64,000 bases of DNA from Thermococcus gorgonarius (GTDB lineage: Archaea; Methanobacteriota_B; Thermococci; Thermococcales; Thermococcaceae). Under the pieces are notes generated by a model, which saw nothing but the letters and a program-made list of their open reading frames with translations, was not told where the DNA came from and searched no databases. The translations under genes were made by a program, and so were the position numbers. The number at the start of each line of letters is the position of its first letter. The first letter of the stretch is position 1. The stretch is taken from contig NZ_CP014855.1 in the NCBI RefSeq assembly GCF_002214385.1, positions 1,550,001-1,614,000 on the forward strand, read 5' to 3'. Positions 9,259 through 17,602 of this stretch are shown here, in pieces.

Positions 9259-10335
9259 ATGGGGATTATCGAATCGTTCCTCAACTTCCTTGAAAGACTG
9301 GGCGCAACCACTATAGAAGTGACAGAGAGGCCCATTAGGCGAATACCCAAGACAGGAACCATTCAGGAGAGACTGAAAATTCTCAGAGAACTCCAAAAGG
9401 AAATAGAGGAGAGTCTAGAGAGTAAACAGGAAAAGGAAATAGAAAACATAATTGAACTGAGAAAGGAAGAGCTCAAAACTCCCTTTGGGGAAAGGCTTGC
9501 TGAGGCCTTTCTGAACAGGTTTAAAGGTCCGATTCAGTCGATCACTCAGTCGATAAAAGGCCTCGACTACGACCTTTACAGGGCCAACATAAGGATGTCC
9601 AAGGAGAAGTACGTTGCCCTCATGATAATAACTTCGATAATGGTTGGGGTATCCTCCTTTGCATTTGCCCTGCTCATTGAGATGGATCTTTTCACATCGG
9701 CGCTTATATCCCTCCTAGGATTCATAGGTGGCTTTCTCTACATGAGAAACTACCCGAAGATAGTGTGGAGAAGAAGAGTAGCAGAGGTCGAGAAAGCACT
9801 CCCCTACGTTCTCAGACACATAGCATCCCTACTGAGTGCGGGCGTTGGTATTGCCGAAGCCCTCGTTTCGGTGGCAAAAGCCGACTACGGACCCGCATCC
9901 GAGGAGTTTGAGCTCATAGTTAGGGACATGAGGGCAGGAGCATCGTTTGAAGATGCCTTGGAGAAGTTCGAGGAGAAGATGGGATCGGAGAACGTAAGCA
10001 GAGTAGTGAAGCAGATACTCAGGGCCATAAAGTTTGGTGGAAACCTGGCGGAGATCCTCTACAAGATGGCCGAGGATTTCGCCTTCGAGTACAGGATGAA
10101 GCTGGTGGAGTACGTCCAGAAGGTCAACGGTATAGCGTTTATATACATGTTCATGACGATAGTGATGCCGACGATGTTCGTGGTAGCTGTTCTGGCGGGA
10201 TCAGCTTTCAGCGCCGCAGGCGGTGGTGGTGGAACGGCTATTTCTCCCGGAGCACTGGCAGTTCTTCTGCTGTTCGCCTTCCCTATGCTCTCCCTGATAA
10301 TAGTTATGATGATAAAGCGCAGTGAGCCGAGGTGA
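9259..10335 (+). CDS. Type II secretion F-domain membrane protein (TadB-like)
   Basis: 358 residues. A cytoplasmic, charged N-terminal part of about 110 residues is followed by T2SSF-type architecture: paired spans at about 118-160, a cytoplasmic four-helix region with LPYVLRHIASLLSAGVGIAEAL, and spans at about 300-352 around a Gly/Ala-rich loop. This is the membrane platform that the ATPase turns. ATG 9259 has GGTGATGAGC just upstream, within 15 nt of the ATPase stop. It is paired with the next gene, as TadB/TadC or FlaJ-like pairs usually are. Confidence 0.88.
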   Translation: MGIIESFLNFLERLGATTIEVTERPIRRIPKTGTIQERLKILRELQKEIEESLESKQEKEIENIIELRKEELKTPFGERLAEAFLNRFKGPIQSITQSIKGLDYDLYRANIRMSKEKYVALMIITSIMVGVSSFAFALLIEMDLFTSALISLLGFIGGFLYMRNYPKIVWRRRVAEVEKALPYVLRHIASLLSAGVGIAEALVSVAKADYGPASEEFELIVRDMRAGASFEDALEKFEEKMGSENVSRVVKQILRAIKFGGNLAEILYKMAEDFAFEYRMKLVEYVQKVNGIAFIYMFMTIVMPTMFVVAVLAGSAFSAAGGGGGTAISPGALAVLLLFAFPMLSLIIVMMIKRSEPR

Positions 10336-10339
10336 TAGA

Positions 10340-11257
10340 ATGCCAAGAGCACCAAAGGCAGGTAGCATTGGGGTTACCCTAACGAGGATCCTAGAGCGTA
10401 CTCTACCAGCCAAATGGCTGAAAAGGTACGAAATCTTCGTTTATTCGGCGGGAATAGAGTTCCTAGCAATTGAATACCTGCTCATTTCTATTCTGCTGGG
10501 CGTGATTGCAGGAGCCGCGGCAATAATTCTCATCCCTCCAATCTACGCAGTGCTAATCACAGTAGTGATCTTCGCGGGCATGGCCTTTCTGTACCCCTAC
10601 TGGAGGATAGCAAAAAGAACGGAGGAAATGGAGAAAAACCTTCCCGATGCATTCTTCTATCTCGCAAGCTCATTGAGAGCAGGTATCTCTTTCTCGGAGG
10701 CGCTGGAGGATCTCACAACTGCCAAATTTGGTGCTCTTACTGAAGAGTTTAAGAGGGTGGTAAACGAGATAAAGAGAGGTAGATCCACCGTTGAAGCACT
10801 CCGGGTTATGGCACTCCGCAACAAGAAGTCTCCAGTTATATACCGCTCGCTCATGATAATAATTGAGGCCCTAGAGAGAGGTGCCCCGATGAGTGATGTC
10901 TTGGTTTACGTTGCCAATGACGTCAGGGAGATACTCAGGATAAGGCAGGAGAGAAAGGCCTCAACCGGAATGCAGATGATGTTCTTTATAATAACGAGCG
11001 GATTCATAGGGCCAGCAATACTTGGAATAGTGGGGAAGCTTATGTACGAGATGATCCAGGGAGAGGCGGCTGCCCAAATACCAACAATGATAAACATCCT
11101 TCTGGGTTTTGTTGTAATACAGGGTATTGTGTCAGGGCTAGGAATTGGCGTTATAAGGGAAGGAGAGTTCTCAGCGGGTCTGAAGTACGGGATAATGCTG
11201 GCAGTTATGGGAGCCCTAGTCTTTCAGGGAATGAAGTTTGTGAACATAAGCTTCTAA
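10340..11257 (+). CDS. Type II secretion F-domain membrane protein (TadC-like)
   Basis: 305 residues with the same topology as the gene before it: spans at about 42-82, a cytoplasmic T2SSF block (LPDAFFYLASSLRAGISFSEAL), then further spans to the C-terminus. ATG 10340 is preferred because GAGGTGATAG precedes it; GTG 10322 would overlap the upstream gene. It is the last gene of the operon. No prepilin gene with a class III signal peptide is seen nearby, so the substrate pilin is encoded elsewhere or is unrecognised. Transcription probably ends at the inverted repeat at 11256-11290. Confidence 0.88.
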   Translation: MPRAPKAGSIGVTLTRILERTLPAKWLKRYEIFVYSAGIEFLAIEYLLISILLGVIAGAAAIILIPPIYAVLITVVIFAGMAFLYPYWRIAKRTEEMEKNLPDAFFYLASSLRAGISFSEALEDLTTAKFGALTEEFKRVVNEIKRGRSTVEALRVMALRNKKSPVIYRSLMIIIEALERGAPMSDVLVYVANDVREILRIRQERKASTGMQMMFFIITSGFIGPAILGIVGKLMYEMIQGEAAAQIPTMINILLGFVVIQGIVSGLGIGVIREGEFSAGLKYGIMLAVMGALVFQGMKFVNISF

Positions 11258-11290
11258 AGAAAAAAGAGTCAAGAGCTCTCTTTTTTCTTT
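11256..11290. terminator. Perfect 13-bp inverted repeat, likely bidirectional terminator
   Basis: The arms at 11256-11268 (AAAGAAAAAAGAG) and 11278-11290 are exact reverse complements around a 9-nt loop. On either strand the RNA ends in a U-rich tract (CUCUUUUUUCUUU), which is what archaeal RNA polymerase needs to stop. It lies between the converging secretion operon and the FKBP gene and overlaps the last codons of the latter. Confidence 0.7.
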
Positions 11291-11739
11291 ATCTCCACCA
11301 CCTCAAGCTCAAAAACAACTTTCTTGCCTGCTAGAGGATGGTTGAAATCCAGTATCACCGCATCATCCCTGACCTCAACGATCCTGGCCATGCCGGCATC
11401 GGTCATGACGTACATGCCCTCAACGGGCTCAAGACCCGCCGCAGTGAATTGTTCGACCGGAACGGGGACGATAAGTTCCTCTTTCGGCATGCCATAGCCC
11501 TTCTCGGGCGGCACAACAACTTCCTTCTTCTCTCCGACTTCCATACCAATCAAAGCTTCCTCAACGCCGGGGATGAGTTCACCGGCGCCAACTGTGACCC
11601 CCAAGGGGCCGTATTCCCTCTCCTCAACGAGGATACCGTTCTCCTCAGCAACATCGCGGTAGCTGGTATCAAAAACCTCGCCGTTTTCGTATCTCCCAAT
11701 ATAGTTGAACAGAACGTAGTCTCCAACTTCAACCTTCAT
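11269..11739 (-). CDS. FKBP-type peptidyl-prolyl cis-trans isomerase (SlyD-like)
   Basis: 156 residues. The FKBP core (GDYVLFNYIGRYENGEVFDTS) is followed by an insert-in-flap region and VGAGELIPGVEEALIGMEVG, then the DFNHPLAGK hallmark of the bacterial/archaeal SlyD-like short FKBPs. These catalyse prolyl isomerisation and act as folding chaperones in the cytoplasm. ATG 11739 is chosen because a TATA box (11782-11790) predicts transcription start near 11757, after the further-upstream alternatives. Monocistronic. Confidence 0.93.
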   Translation of the reverse strand: MKVEVGDYVLFNYIGRYENGEVFDTSYRDVAEENGILVEEREYGPLGVTVGAGELIPGVEEALIGMEVGEKKEVVVPPEKGYGMPKEELIVPVPVEQFTAAGLEPVEGMYVMTDAGMARIVEVRDDAVILDFNHPLAGKKVVFELEVVEIKKKESS

Positions 11740-11781
11740 CTTCTTCAGCTCCAAAACCTTTGATAGGTGTATCCGAGATCC

Positions 11782-11790
11782 CTTATAAAC
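11782..11790 (-). promoter_or_regulatory. TATA box for the FKBP gene
   Basis: GTTTATAAG on the minus strand, placing transcription start about 18 nt before ATG 11739. This supports the shorter start for the FKBP gene. Confidence 0.6.
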
Positions 11791-11859
11791 TTTTGGGCAT
11801 TGTGGAACACACTTGAGAACCGGAAAAGGTTGATACACGATAAAAAGCAAGTAGAAACG

Positions 11860-12132
11860 ATGATACGCACGGTTATTTCTCTGAGATGCTTCGCAAAGAG
11901 TACAAGAAAACTTGGGAACACTGACGTTGAGATAGTTGAGGTCTCGATTGAGAATGAAAAATTCATAGCGATGTTCCAGAGCAGCCCGCTGAAAAACAAC
12001 TTGTACAAATGGTCCCTTATAATAACAAGCCCCAACAATACCAGGACGTTAAAGGGAATGGACGATGAAAAGGGAATAAATCTGGCCATAAAGTCCAGCA
12101 TAGAGGCTATGATAAAAGGAATAAAGGGCTGA
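11860..12132 (+). CDS. Small hypothetical protein
   Basis: A 90-residue open frame starting at ATG 11860 that I do not recognise. It has an amphipathic start, a mid part with alternating hydrophobic residues (VEIVEVSIENEKFIAMF), NNLYKWSLII, and a helical C-terminus. Charge and codon use look like real coding sequence, but no strong ribosome site precedes the ATG. Its stop is adjacent to the stop of the converging DUF2118 gene. A longer in-frame start at 11767 would overlap the FKBP promoter and is less likely. Confidence 0.55.
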   Translation: MIRTVISLRCFAKSTRKLGNTDVEIVEVSIENEKFIAMFQSSPLKNNLYKWSLIITSPNNTRTLKGMDDEKGINLAIKSSIEAMIKGIKG

Positions 12133-12627
12133 TCACTCCTCGGGAAGGAGGTAATAAACGTAGTGAGGCCTGTTAGTTATTTCGTCGATGAAAACTACCG
12201 TGCCAGGCTTTGGTGGTTTTAGGTAGTGGACTTCCCCTTTTCTTGTCGTCACCGCGGCAAAGGCGTCTCCGGTTCTTACTCTGTTGCCGACGTTAGCTAT
12301 CAATGTCTTTGTGAACCCCTCCACCGGAAGAAGCATGAGTTTATCGCCCTTCTTGAGGTATATCCTCGTTCTTCCGTCGGGGAGAACTATGATGGCATCA
12401 ACAATCATTTTCTGCTCCAGCCGATCAACATAGAGGTAAAAACGGTCATAGACTTCTTTTCTCAGGAATTTAGAGATCTCAACGTTGATGAAATCCGGAA
12501 TCGAATCCCCCTCTTTCAGCCACACTTCAACGTTCCCCATCAGGATTACGCACTCGGTTTTCAGCTTTCCGTTTTCAATGCATGAATCCGGGGAGTCCTC
12601 AACGTAGAGTTTTGGCAGTTTTTCCAT
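12133..12627 (-). CDS. DUF2118 family protein (biotinyl/lipoyl-like C-terminus)
   Basis: 164 residues. The C-terminal half has the barrel-sandwich pattern VGNRVRTGDAFAAVTTRKGEV...PPKPGTVVFIDE, like biotinyl/lipoyl domains but without the Met-Lys-Met biotin site. Overall it fits the archaeal DUF2118 family, whose role is unknown to me. ATG 12627 has GGTGAGAGG 3-9 nt upstream. It diverges from the DUF4129/MoxR operon across a short region with a palindromic TATA element at 12658-12671, so the two may be co-regulated. Confidence 0.75.
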   Translation of the reverse strand: MEKLPKLYVEDSPDSCIENGKLKTECVILMGNVEVWLKEGDSIPDFINVEISKFLRKEVYDRFYLYVDRLEQKMIVDAIIVLPDGRTRIYLKKGDKLMLLPVEGFTKTLIANVGNRVRTGDAFAAVTTRKGEVHYLKPPKPGTVVFIDEITNRPHYVYYLLPEE

Positions 12628-12657
12628 TTCCTCTCACCAATTCAGGGGGAGTTAAAA

Positions 12658-12671
12658 AATTTTATAAAATT
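12658..12671. promoter_or_regulatory. Palindromic TATA element shared by divergent genes
   Basis: AATTTTATAAAATT is a perfect 14-bp palindrome between ATG 12627 (minus) and ATG 12699 (plus). It can serve as a TATA box in both directions. It is bracketed by GGGGGA (12645-12650) and TCCCCC (12673-12678), an inverted repeat that could be an operator. Confidence 0.5.
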
Positions 12672-12698
12672 GTCCCCCGATAACACACGGGACAAGGA

Positions 12699-13544
12699 AT
12701 GAAAAACAGGCACCACCTGTTAATAACGTTCACAGTTATTCTAATCCTAATGGCCGCCATGTCCAGCTATGAAATAGAAGACAGGCCCCTTTCGAAAAGC
12801 GGTGCAAACTCTTACATTGGCATAGCAATCGTCTCAGCGGCGGCCGTTGGGGCCATAGTAATTACCCTTGTTCTCCTAGGCTGGAGAGACCCCTTTGACA
12901 GGCTAAGGTACGAAAGTGGTCCTTTCTTCTCCTACATGGCGCTCTTCCTGGCAGTTTTTCTCTTCGCCCTGCTGTTCCAGATGAAAGGGGGTCTCAAATA
13001 CACAGTGAACCCAACCAATAATTCGACCATGATCAAGAACTCAACTCTTCACTCTGTGCCAATTCTGGGCTCGGCCAACGCAACTGGAATAAAGAGCAGT
13101 ACCAATCCATCTCCTATAGGATTGGACGCTCTTTTTCTTGCTTCTGTGGCTGGCCTAACGGCAACTTTTGGAGTTTTCGCAGCCAAATACTACAAAGTGC
13201 TTGGTATTAAGAGGAAAAGAAAGGAAATGGCCAGAAAAGCAAAGGAATTCGACGAGAAGCTAGATCATTTTGGGCTGGAACTCTTTGACAATCCGAGGGA
13301 AGCGGTGATTGGAATCTACAAAAACGCAGTTCTATGGCTAAACTCCCTGGGGATACCATACTTGGAGAGCTGGACGCACTGGGAGCACGCCGAACACGTG
13401 AGGCTGATGCGCGAGACCTTTACTGCACTAACGAGGCTGTTCGAAAAAGCCGAATACGCTCCTGAGAGGATTACATGGGACGACGCCAAAAAAGCCCTAG
13501 AGCTTTATCTGAGTATGAGGAGGGGGCTGAATGAGCTCAGCTAA
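12699..13544 (+). CDS. DUF4129 domain membrane protein
   Basis: 281 residues. Three to four membrane spans (about 6-22, 38-62, 74-92, 147-165) surround an external Asn/Ser/Thr-rich loop with several N-x-S/T sequons. A cytoplasmic tail (about 190-281) matches the DUF4129 pattern: NPREAVIGIYKNAVLWLNSLG, then an HVRLMRETFTALTRLFEKAEY-type helix. DUF4129 proteins accompany MoxR and DUF58 genes. Here it opens that operon; the next gene overlaps it by 14 nt. Role unknown; an envelope or protease-like assembly function is inferred for such loci. Confidence 0.75.
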   Translation: MKNRHHLLITFTVILILMAAMSSYEIEDRPLSKSGANSYIGIAIVSAAAVGAIVITLVLLGWRDPFDRLRYESGPFFSYMALFLAVFLFALLFQMKGGLKYTVNPTNNSTMIKNSTLHSVPILGSANATGIKSSTNPSPIGLDALFLASVAGLTATFGVFAAKYYKVLGIKRKRKEMARKAKEFDEKLDHFGLELFDNPREAVIGIYKNAVLWLNSLGIPYLESWTHWEHAEHVRLMRETFTALTRLFEKAEYAPERITWDDAKKALELYLSMRRGLNELS

Positions 13545-13965
13545 ACTCGTCCCAATATTAACAGCCGCGACATTGGGGGTACTGATTATCGAAGGAAAGT
13601 ACTTCCTCCGCTGGCTGACAGTTATCACCTTCGGAATCACGCTCGCAATAATTCTCTTTGGGGCCGAGCTCGGCCTGCCCGCCGTTGAGATACGGAAAAA
13701 AGAGAACAGACCAAATAGAAGGGACGAAGTAAAGGCCCTCTCGAGGATAATAAGGCAGGCTAGGAAGGGGAAAACCGCGCGAGAGATAATAGTGGAAAGG
13801 ATAATAGAGATATACGCAAGCGCCTCCGAAGACTACAGCAGTACTTATTCCCGTCTTCGCTCCAGTCCGAACGAGGCCATAAAAAAGCTCAGAATGGAGG
13901 GAGATTTTGTCAAAAATCTTGAAGAAGCCCTAAAGATAGTGGAGGCTGAGATAAATGAAGATTGA
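13531..13965 (+). CDS. Small membrane protein of the MoxR operon
   Basis: 144 residues with two hydrophobic segments near the N-terminus (about 5-22 and 29-48) and a helical, basic cytoplasmic domain. I recognise no family. ATG 13531 has GGAGGGGGCTG upstream and lies inside the end of the DUF4129 gene; the moxR start lies inside its own end (11 nt overlap). The tight overlaps suggest translational coupling and a shared complex. Archaeal MoxR operons often hold a similar two-span protein. Confidence 0.7.
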   Translation: MSSAKLVPILTAATLGVLIIEGKYFLRWLTVITFGITLAIILFGAELGLPAVEIRKKENRPNRRDEVKALSRIIRQARKGKTAREIIVERIIEIYASASEDYSSTYSRLRSSPNEAIKKLRMEGDFVKNLEEALKIVEAEINED

Positions 13966-14908
13966 AGACATCGCAGTTAAAGGAAATGCCGTGTTGGAAG
14001 AGGTCAAAAAGGTAATTGTGGGGAAAGAGGACGTTCTAAAGCTCGTACTCACGACTATTCTGGCCGACGGGCACATACTCCTTGAAGACCTCCCTGGACT
14101 GGCAAAGACTCTCATGGCAAAGAGCTTTGCAAAGGCCCTCGGAGTGGAGTTCAGAAGGGTTCAGTTCACGCCGGATTTGCTGCCAAGCGACATACTTGGC
14201 GTAAGCGTCTTCAACCAGAAAACCCTTGAGTTTGAGTTCAGAAAGGGGCCCGTTTTCACGAACATCCTGCTGGCGGATGAGATAAACCGCTCGCCCCCAA
14301 AGACCCAGTCGGCGCTACTTGAAGCCATGCAGGAAAGACAGGTAACCATTGAGGGAAAAACTTACCCCCTACCCAAGCCATTCATAGTTGTGGCCACCCA
14401 GAACCCAATAGAGCAGGAGGGAACCTACCCACTTCCCGAGGCCCAGCTGGACAGATTCCTAGTCAGATTAAACGTGGGCTATCCGACTAGGGAAGAGGAA
14501 AAGGAGATTCTTCGCAGGAGAATAAAGAGAAAGAGAGACGAAGCGGAGGTAAACCCTGTTCTAAACGACAAAGAAGTCGTGGATATGCAAAAAGCCATAG
14601 AAGACGTTTACGTCAGCGAGGCCATTCTGGACTACATCACGGCCATAGTTGAAGCCACGAGGAACAGCAAAAGGGAAGTTGAGATAGGCGCCTCACCCAG
14701 GGGTAGCCTTGCCCTCCTCAAACTCTCGAGGGCATATGCAGCACTCGAGGGGAGGGACTACGTCATTCCAGATGACGTAAAAGCCGTCGCCGTCCCGGCT
14801 TTGAGCCATAGATTAATCCTGAAGAGAGAACTGTGGTACACGAACGTAAGGCCCGAGAACGTGATGAGGAAGATCCTCGAAAAGGTTCCCGTGCCAAAGT
14901 TCGAGTGA
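13955..14908 (+). CDS. MoxR family AAA+ ATPase
   Basis: 317 residues. Walker A is [10 protein letters not shown] (43-52), the usual GxxGxGKT being relaxed in this family, and Walker [11 protein letters not shown] (103-112) carries the ADE acid. [22 protein letters not shown] is the sensor 1/arginine finger region, and [16 protein letters not shown] the sensor 2. MoxR ATPases act as hexameric chaperones that activate or insert metal cofactors with VWA-domain partners. Here the partner is the DUF58 protein encoded next. Confidence 0.93.
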   Translation: MKIEDIAVKGNAVLEEVKKVIVGKEDVLKLVLTTILADGHILLEDLPGLAKTLMAKSFAKALGVEFRRVQFTPDLLPSDILGVSVFNQKTLEFEFRKGPVFTNILLADEINRSPPKTQSALLEAMQERQVTIEGKTYPLPKPFIVVATQNPIEQEGTYPLPEAQLDRFLVRLNVGYPTREEEKEILRRRIKRKRDEAEVNPVLNDKEVVDMQKAIEDVYVSEAILDYITAIVEATRNSKREVEIGASPRGSLALLKLSRAYAALEGRDYVIPDDVKAVAVPALSHRLILKRELWYTNVRPENVMRKILEKVPVPKFE

Positions 14909-14918
14909 GGGTCTAGCC

Positions 14919-16208
14919 TTGCAGCGCATTCCAATCCTCCCGACGTTTGGAGGTTCCAGGGTAGAAGGCCCAAAAAAAGTAGGAATACTAACAGAGGAAG
15001 GACAGGAAACTCTGCTCGCGCTATGGGTGATAATAATAATCTCCTTCCTTTTTCTTAAGTGGGAAGCGGTCTACTTGGCGATCCCAGTGCTTTGGGCATT
15101 TTTTATTGCGGGATTTTTCTTCAAACCCTCGCTGGACGTTGAGGTAGCCAGGGTTGTTGCCCACAACCGCTTTATAGAGGGGCAGGAAGCGGAGATAACC
15201 CTGAAGATAAAGGCGCGGGAGAGGATATCAAGTCTAAAGGTGATAGATGTTGTCCCCCATGGGCTGGAAATTACGGATGGAAGCCCCGAGGCTGTGATTT
15301 CTCTCAAAAAAGGGGAGGAAAAATTGATAAGGTACAGGGTAAGGGTAAAAAGGGGTATTCACGTTTTTAGTGGGGTTATACTGGCTTACAGAGATCCATT
15401 TTCGTTCTTTAAGCTAGAAAAGGAGATAGAACACTATACCGAAATAGTAGGAGTTCCCATGATAGAGGAAGTGCCAACACCCTATTCGACCAAGGGAACA
15501 AAGATAACCGTAGGCCACCTTCCCAGCCCAAGGGTCGGTGAGGGAGTAGAATTCCATGCAATAAGGGAGTACCAGCCCGGGGATCCACTCAAGATAATCA
15601 ACTGGAAGGCAACCGCAAGAATGGGAAAGATAATGTCAAACGAGTACGAGAGCGAAAGAAAAGTGGACGTGATCTTCATAATAGACGGAGCAAAAAAAGG
15701 TGAAGCCGTTTTGGACTACAGCATAAGGGCGGCTGCTTCCCTCATGCTCAACAGCCTGAAGGAAGGCACCAGCTTCGGCCTGGTTCTGGCCGAGAGCGTG
15801 CCCCTGTGGGTAAGAATCGACTATGGTAAAAGGCACTTCTTCAAGTGCATAGACTTTCTCAGCACCATGAAACCGGATGAGAACAATATGATAGCCTATC
15901 AGATAGAGTACCTTGCCAGATCGCGCTTCCCGGCCAGGGCCCAGCTCGTATACATCTCACCACTCCTCACGGAAGAAAGCAGAAAAGCCCTTGAGATTAT
16001 GTCGAAGTACGGCTACAGGGTGGTGGTAATAAGCCCCGACCCCTACACCACAGTTGAACCAAAAACCAGGGAAGAGGAGCTTGCATTGAAGATCCTCAGC
16101 CTCCAGAGGAAGGCCCATCTAAAGAAGATGAGAAGTTACGGGATAATCATAGACTGGGACGTCAGAAAACCCCTGAAAGCCGCTATTGCGGAGGTGCTGA
16201 AACCATGA
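14919..16208 (+). CDS. DUF58 domain protein (VWA-like partner of MoxR)
   Basis: 429 residues from a TTG start with GAGGGTC about 8 nt upstream. Two membrane spans lie at about 30-62, then a beta-sandwich region. The DUF58 signature is FHAIREYQPGDPLKIINWKA (about 209-228), followed by a VWA-like fold beginning VDVIFIIDGAKKG (MIDAS-like DxA). DUF58 proteins are regularly encoded next to MoxR and are thought to be their substrate adaptors. TTG is the only start near the ribosome site, so the exact N-terminus is slightly uncertain. Confidence 0.88.
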   Translation: MQRIPILPTFGGSRVEGPKKVGILTEEGQETLLALWVIIIISFLFLKWEAVYLAIPVLWAFFIAGFFFKPSLDVEVARVVAHNRFIEGQEAEITLKIKARERISSLKVIDVVPHGLEITDGSPEAVISLKKGEEKLIRYRVRVKRGIHVFSGVILAYRDPFSFFKLEKEIEHYTEIVGVPMIEEVPTPYSTKGTKITVGHLPSPRVGEGVEFHAIREYQPGDPLKIINWKATARMGKIMSNEYESERKVDVIFIIDGAKKGEAVLDYSIRAAASLMLNSLKEGTSFGLVLAESVPLWVRIDYGKRHFFKCIDFLSTMKPDENNMIAYQIEYLARSRFPARAQLVYISPLLTEESRKALEIMSKYGYRVVVISPDPYTTVEPKTREEELALKILSLQRKAHLKKMRSYGIIIDWDVRKPLKAAIAEVLKP

Positions 16209-16636
16209 AACCAAGACGTTTGAATAGAAAAATGTACTCCCTTCTGCCCCTGGCCTTTCTCCTCATTGCACTCTTACCCTTTGGAGTGGAAGGAGTAATA
16301 ATAGCGATGCTGGCTGCACTTGGAGTGTTCTGGTATCTGCCGGGAATGCTGAACTTAGTGCTCGTAGGCGTTTTCCTGATCCATAAGAACGTAGATCCAC
16401 TGTACAGCCTGATAGTCTTTTCTCTTGCCTTCCTGGTGCCGATAACGGGAAAGCTCGATAGGGAAAGGGCCCCGCTTGGGGACTACTTAACAGTGTCGAG
16501 CATCGTGCTCCTTTCAGTCCCAACTTACTTTCTCATTAAGGCAATATCAGCGTTACTCGGTGGATTTGACGTCACGATTCTGGCGACAGTTCTCCTCGCG
16601 GTGGTCTACTTTTTTGCCAAGTCCATCTCCACCTAA
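16205..16636 (+). CDS. Small membrane protein ending the MoxR operon
   Basis: 143 residues with five or so hydrophobic segments and very few charged loops. It shares the ATGA overlap with the DUF58 stop, so it is translationally coupled. I recognise no family. Its stop codon overlaps the stop of the converging PfkB kinase gene (16633-16636), so the operon ends here without intergenic space. Confidence 0.7.
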   Translation: MKPRRLNRKMYSLLPLAFLLIALLPFGVEGVIIAMLAALGVFWYLPGMLNLVLVGVFLIHKNVDPLYSLIVFSLAFLVPITGKLDRERAPLGDYLTVSSIVLLSVPTYFLIKAISALLGGFDVTILATVLLAVVYFFAKSIST

Positions 16637-17460
16637 ACACTCCAGCTCCCCTTCTTCTTCAAAACATTTCTCGCCCTTTCCAGGCCGAGTTTCACGCATT
16701 CCTCCAGTGAAAGACCCCTTGAGTATCCAGCCAGGAAGCCACCGGCGAAGGCATCCCCCGCCCCGGTTGGGTCTATCTCGCCTTCAACGGGCAATGCGGG
16801 AAACTCGTGGAAGTCACCGTCATAGATAAGAACACCCTTCTCGCCCCTAGTGACGACGACTAACTCTACCCCCCACGAGTAAAGTTGTTCTGCAGATTTT
16901 CTGACGTCTTTCAGCCCTGTTATTAGCATTGCCTCCCTCTCATTCGGAAAGATTATCTCGCTCCTCTCAACGAGCTCCCTCACGAGTTCGGGCCTTCTTT
17001 TATAGTCCTCGTAATAGGTGGGGTTAAAGTCGAGGCTTATTCTCTTCCCCTCAAGCCTTTTCAGGGCCTTCAGCTGTTCTTCTGGAGGAATCGGCGCTAT
17101 GTGGAAGAATTTTGCCTCCATGTATTCCTCGGGAATCGGGGTTTCCCCCATCCTCTCTGCCACCCCAATCTCAACAGGGGCATCAACGCTCCCGTCCTCG
17201 TGATAGATCATGTAAATGTGCATCGTTTTGCCCGGGAGAACGTGAACGCCCCTCACGTCCAGGATTGAGGCCAGCTTTTCAAGCCACTCCCCTGGAAAGT
17301 CCTCCCCCACCTTAGTAACCAGTCCTACCTTTGCTCCTGCCAGAGCGGCGGAAGTGGCAACGGCCGCCGCGGCACCTCCAGGGAGTATTAGCTCGGGTTT
17401 TCCGGGCATGCGTATGTGATCTATTGAAACGTGACCGAGCACAACTAGGTCAAACCTCAT
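16633..17460 (-). CDS. PfkB family carbohydrate/nucleoside kinase
   Basis: 275 residues of the ribokinase fold. It has an N-terminal GHVSIDHI, the GGAAAAVAT glycine patch, an anion-hole/catalytic DPTGAGDAFAGGF near the C-terminus, and NExE (FPNEREA). These kinases phosphorylate sugars or nucleosides with ATP; the acceptor cannot be read here. ATG 17460 is chosen because GGTGGTG precedes it by 3 nt. A second, distinct PfkB kinase lies at 58672-59562. Confidence 0.9.
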   Translation of the reverse strand: MRFDLVVLGHVSIDHIRMPGKPELILPGGAAAAVATSAALAGAKVGLVTKVGEDFPGEWLEKLASILDVRGVHVLPGKTMHIYMIYHEDGSVDAPVEIGVAERMGETPIPEEYMEAKFFHIAPIPPEEQLKALKRLEGKRISLDFNPTYYEDYKRRPELVRELVERSEIIFPNEREAMLITGLKDVRKSAEQLYSWGVELVVVTRGEKGVLIYDGDFHEFPALPVEGEIDPTGAGDAFAGGFLAGYSRGLSLEECVKLGLERARNVLKKKGSWSV

Positions 17461-17602
17461 GTGCACCACCTTGATAGTTTTTAGGGCGTATGACCCATCC
17501 TTTAAGCAGTTTCCGGTGGGGGTAATCGGTTTTTACTCGCACGTTTAGATGAATATCGAAAAGGTTTAAAAGATTCCCGCCCAAAAATTTTCGGTGATTA
17601 GT

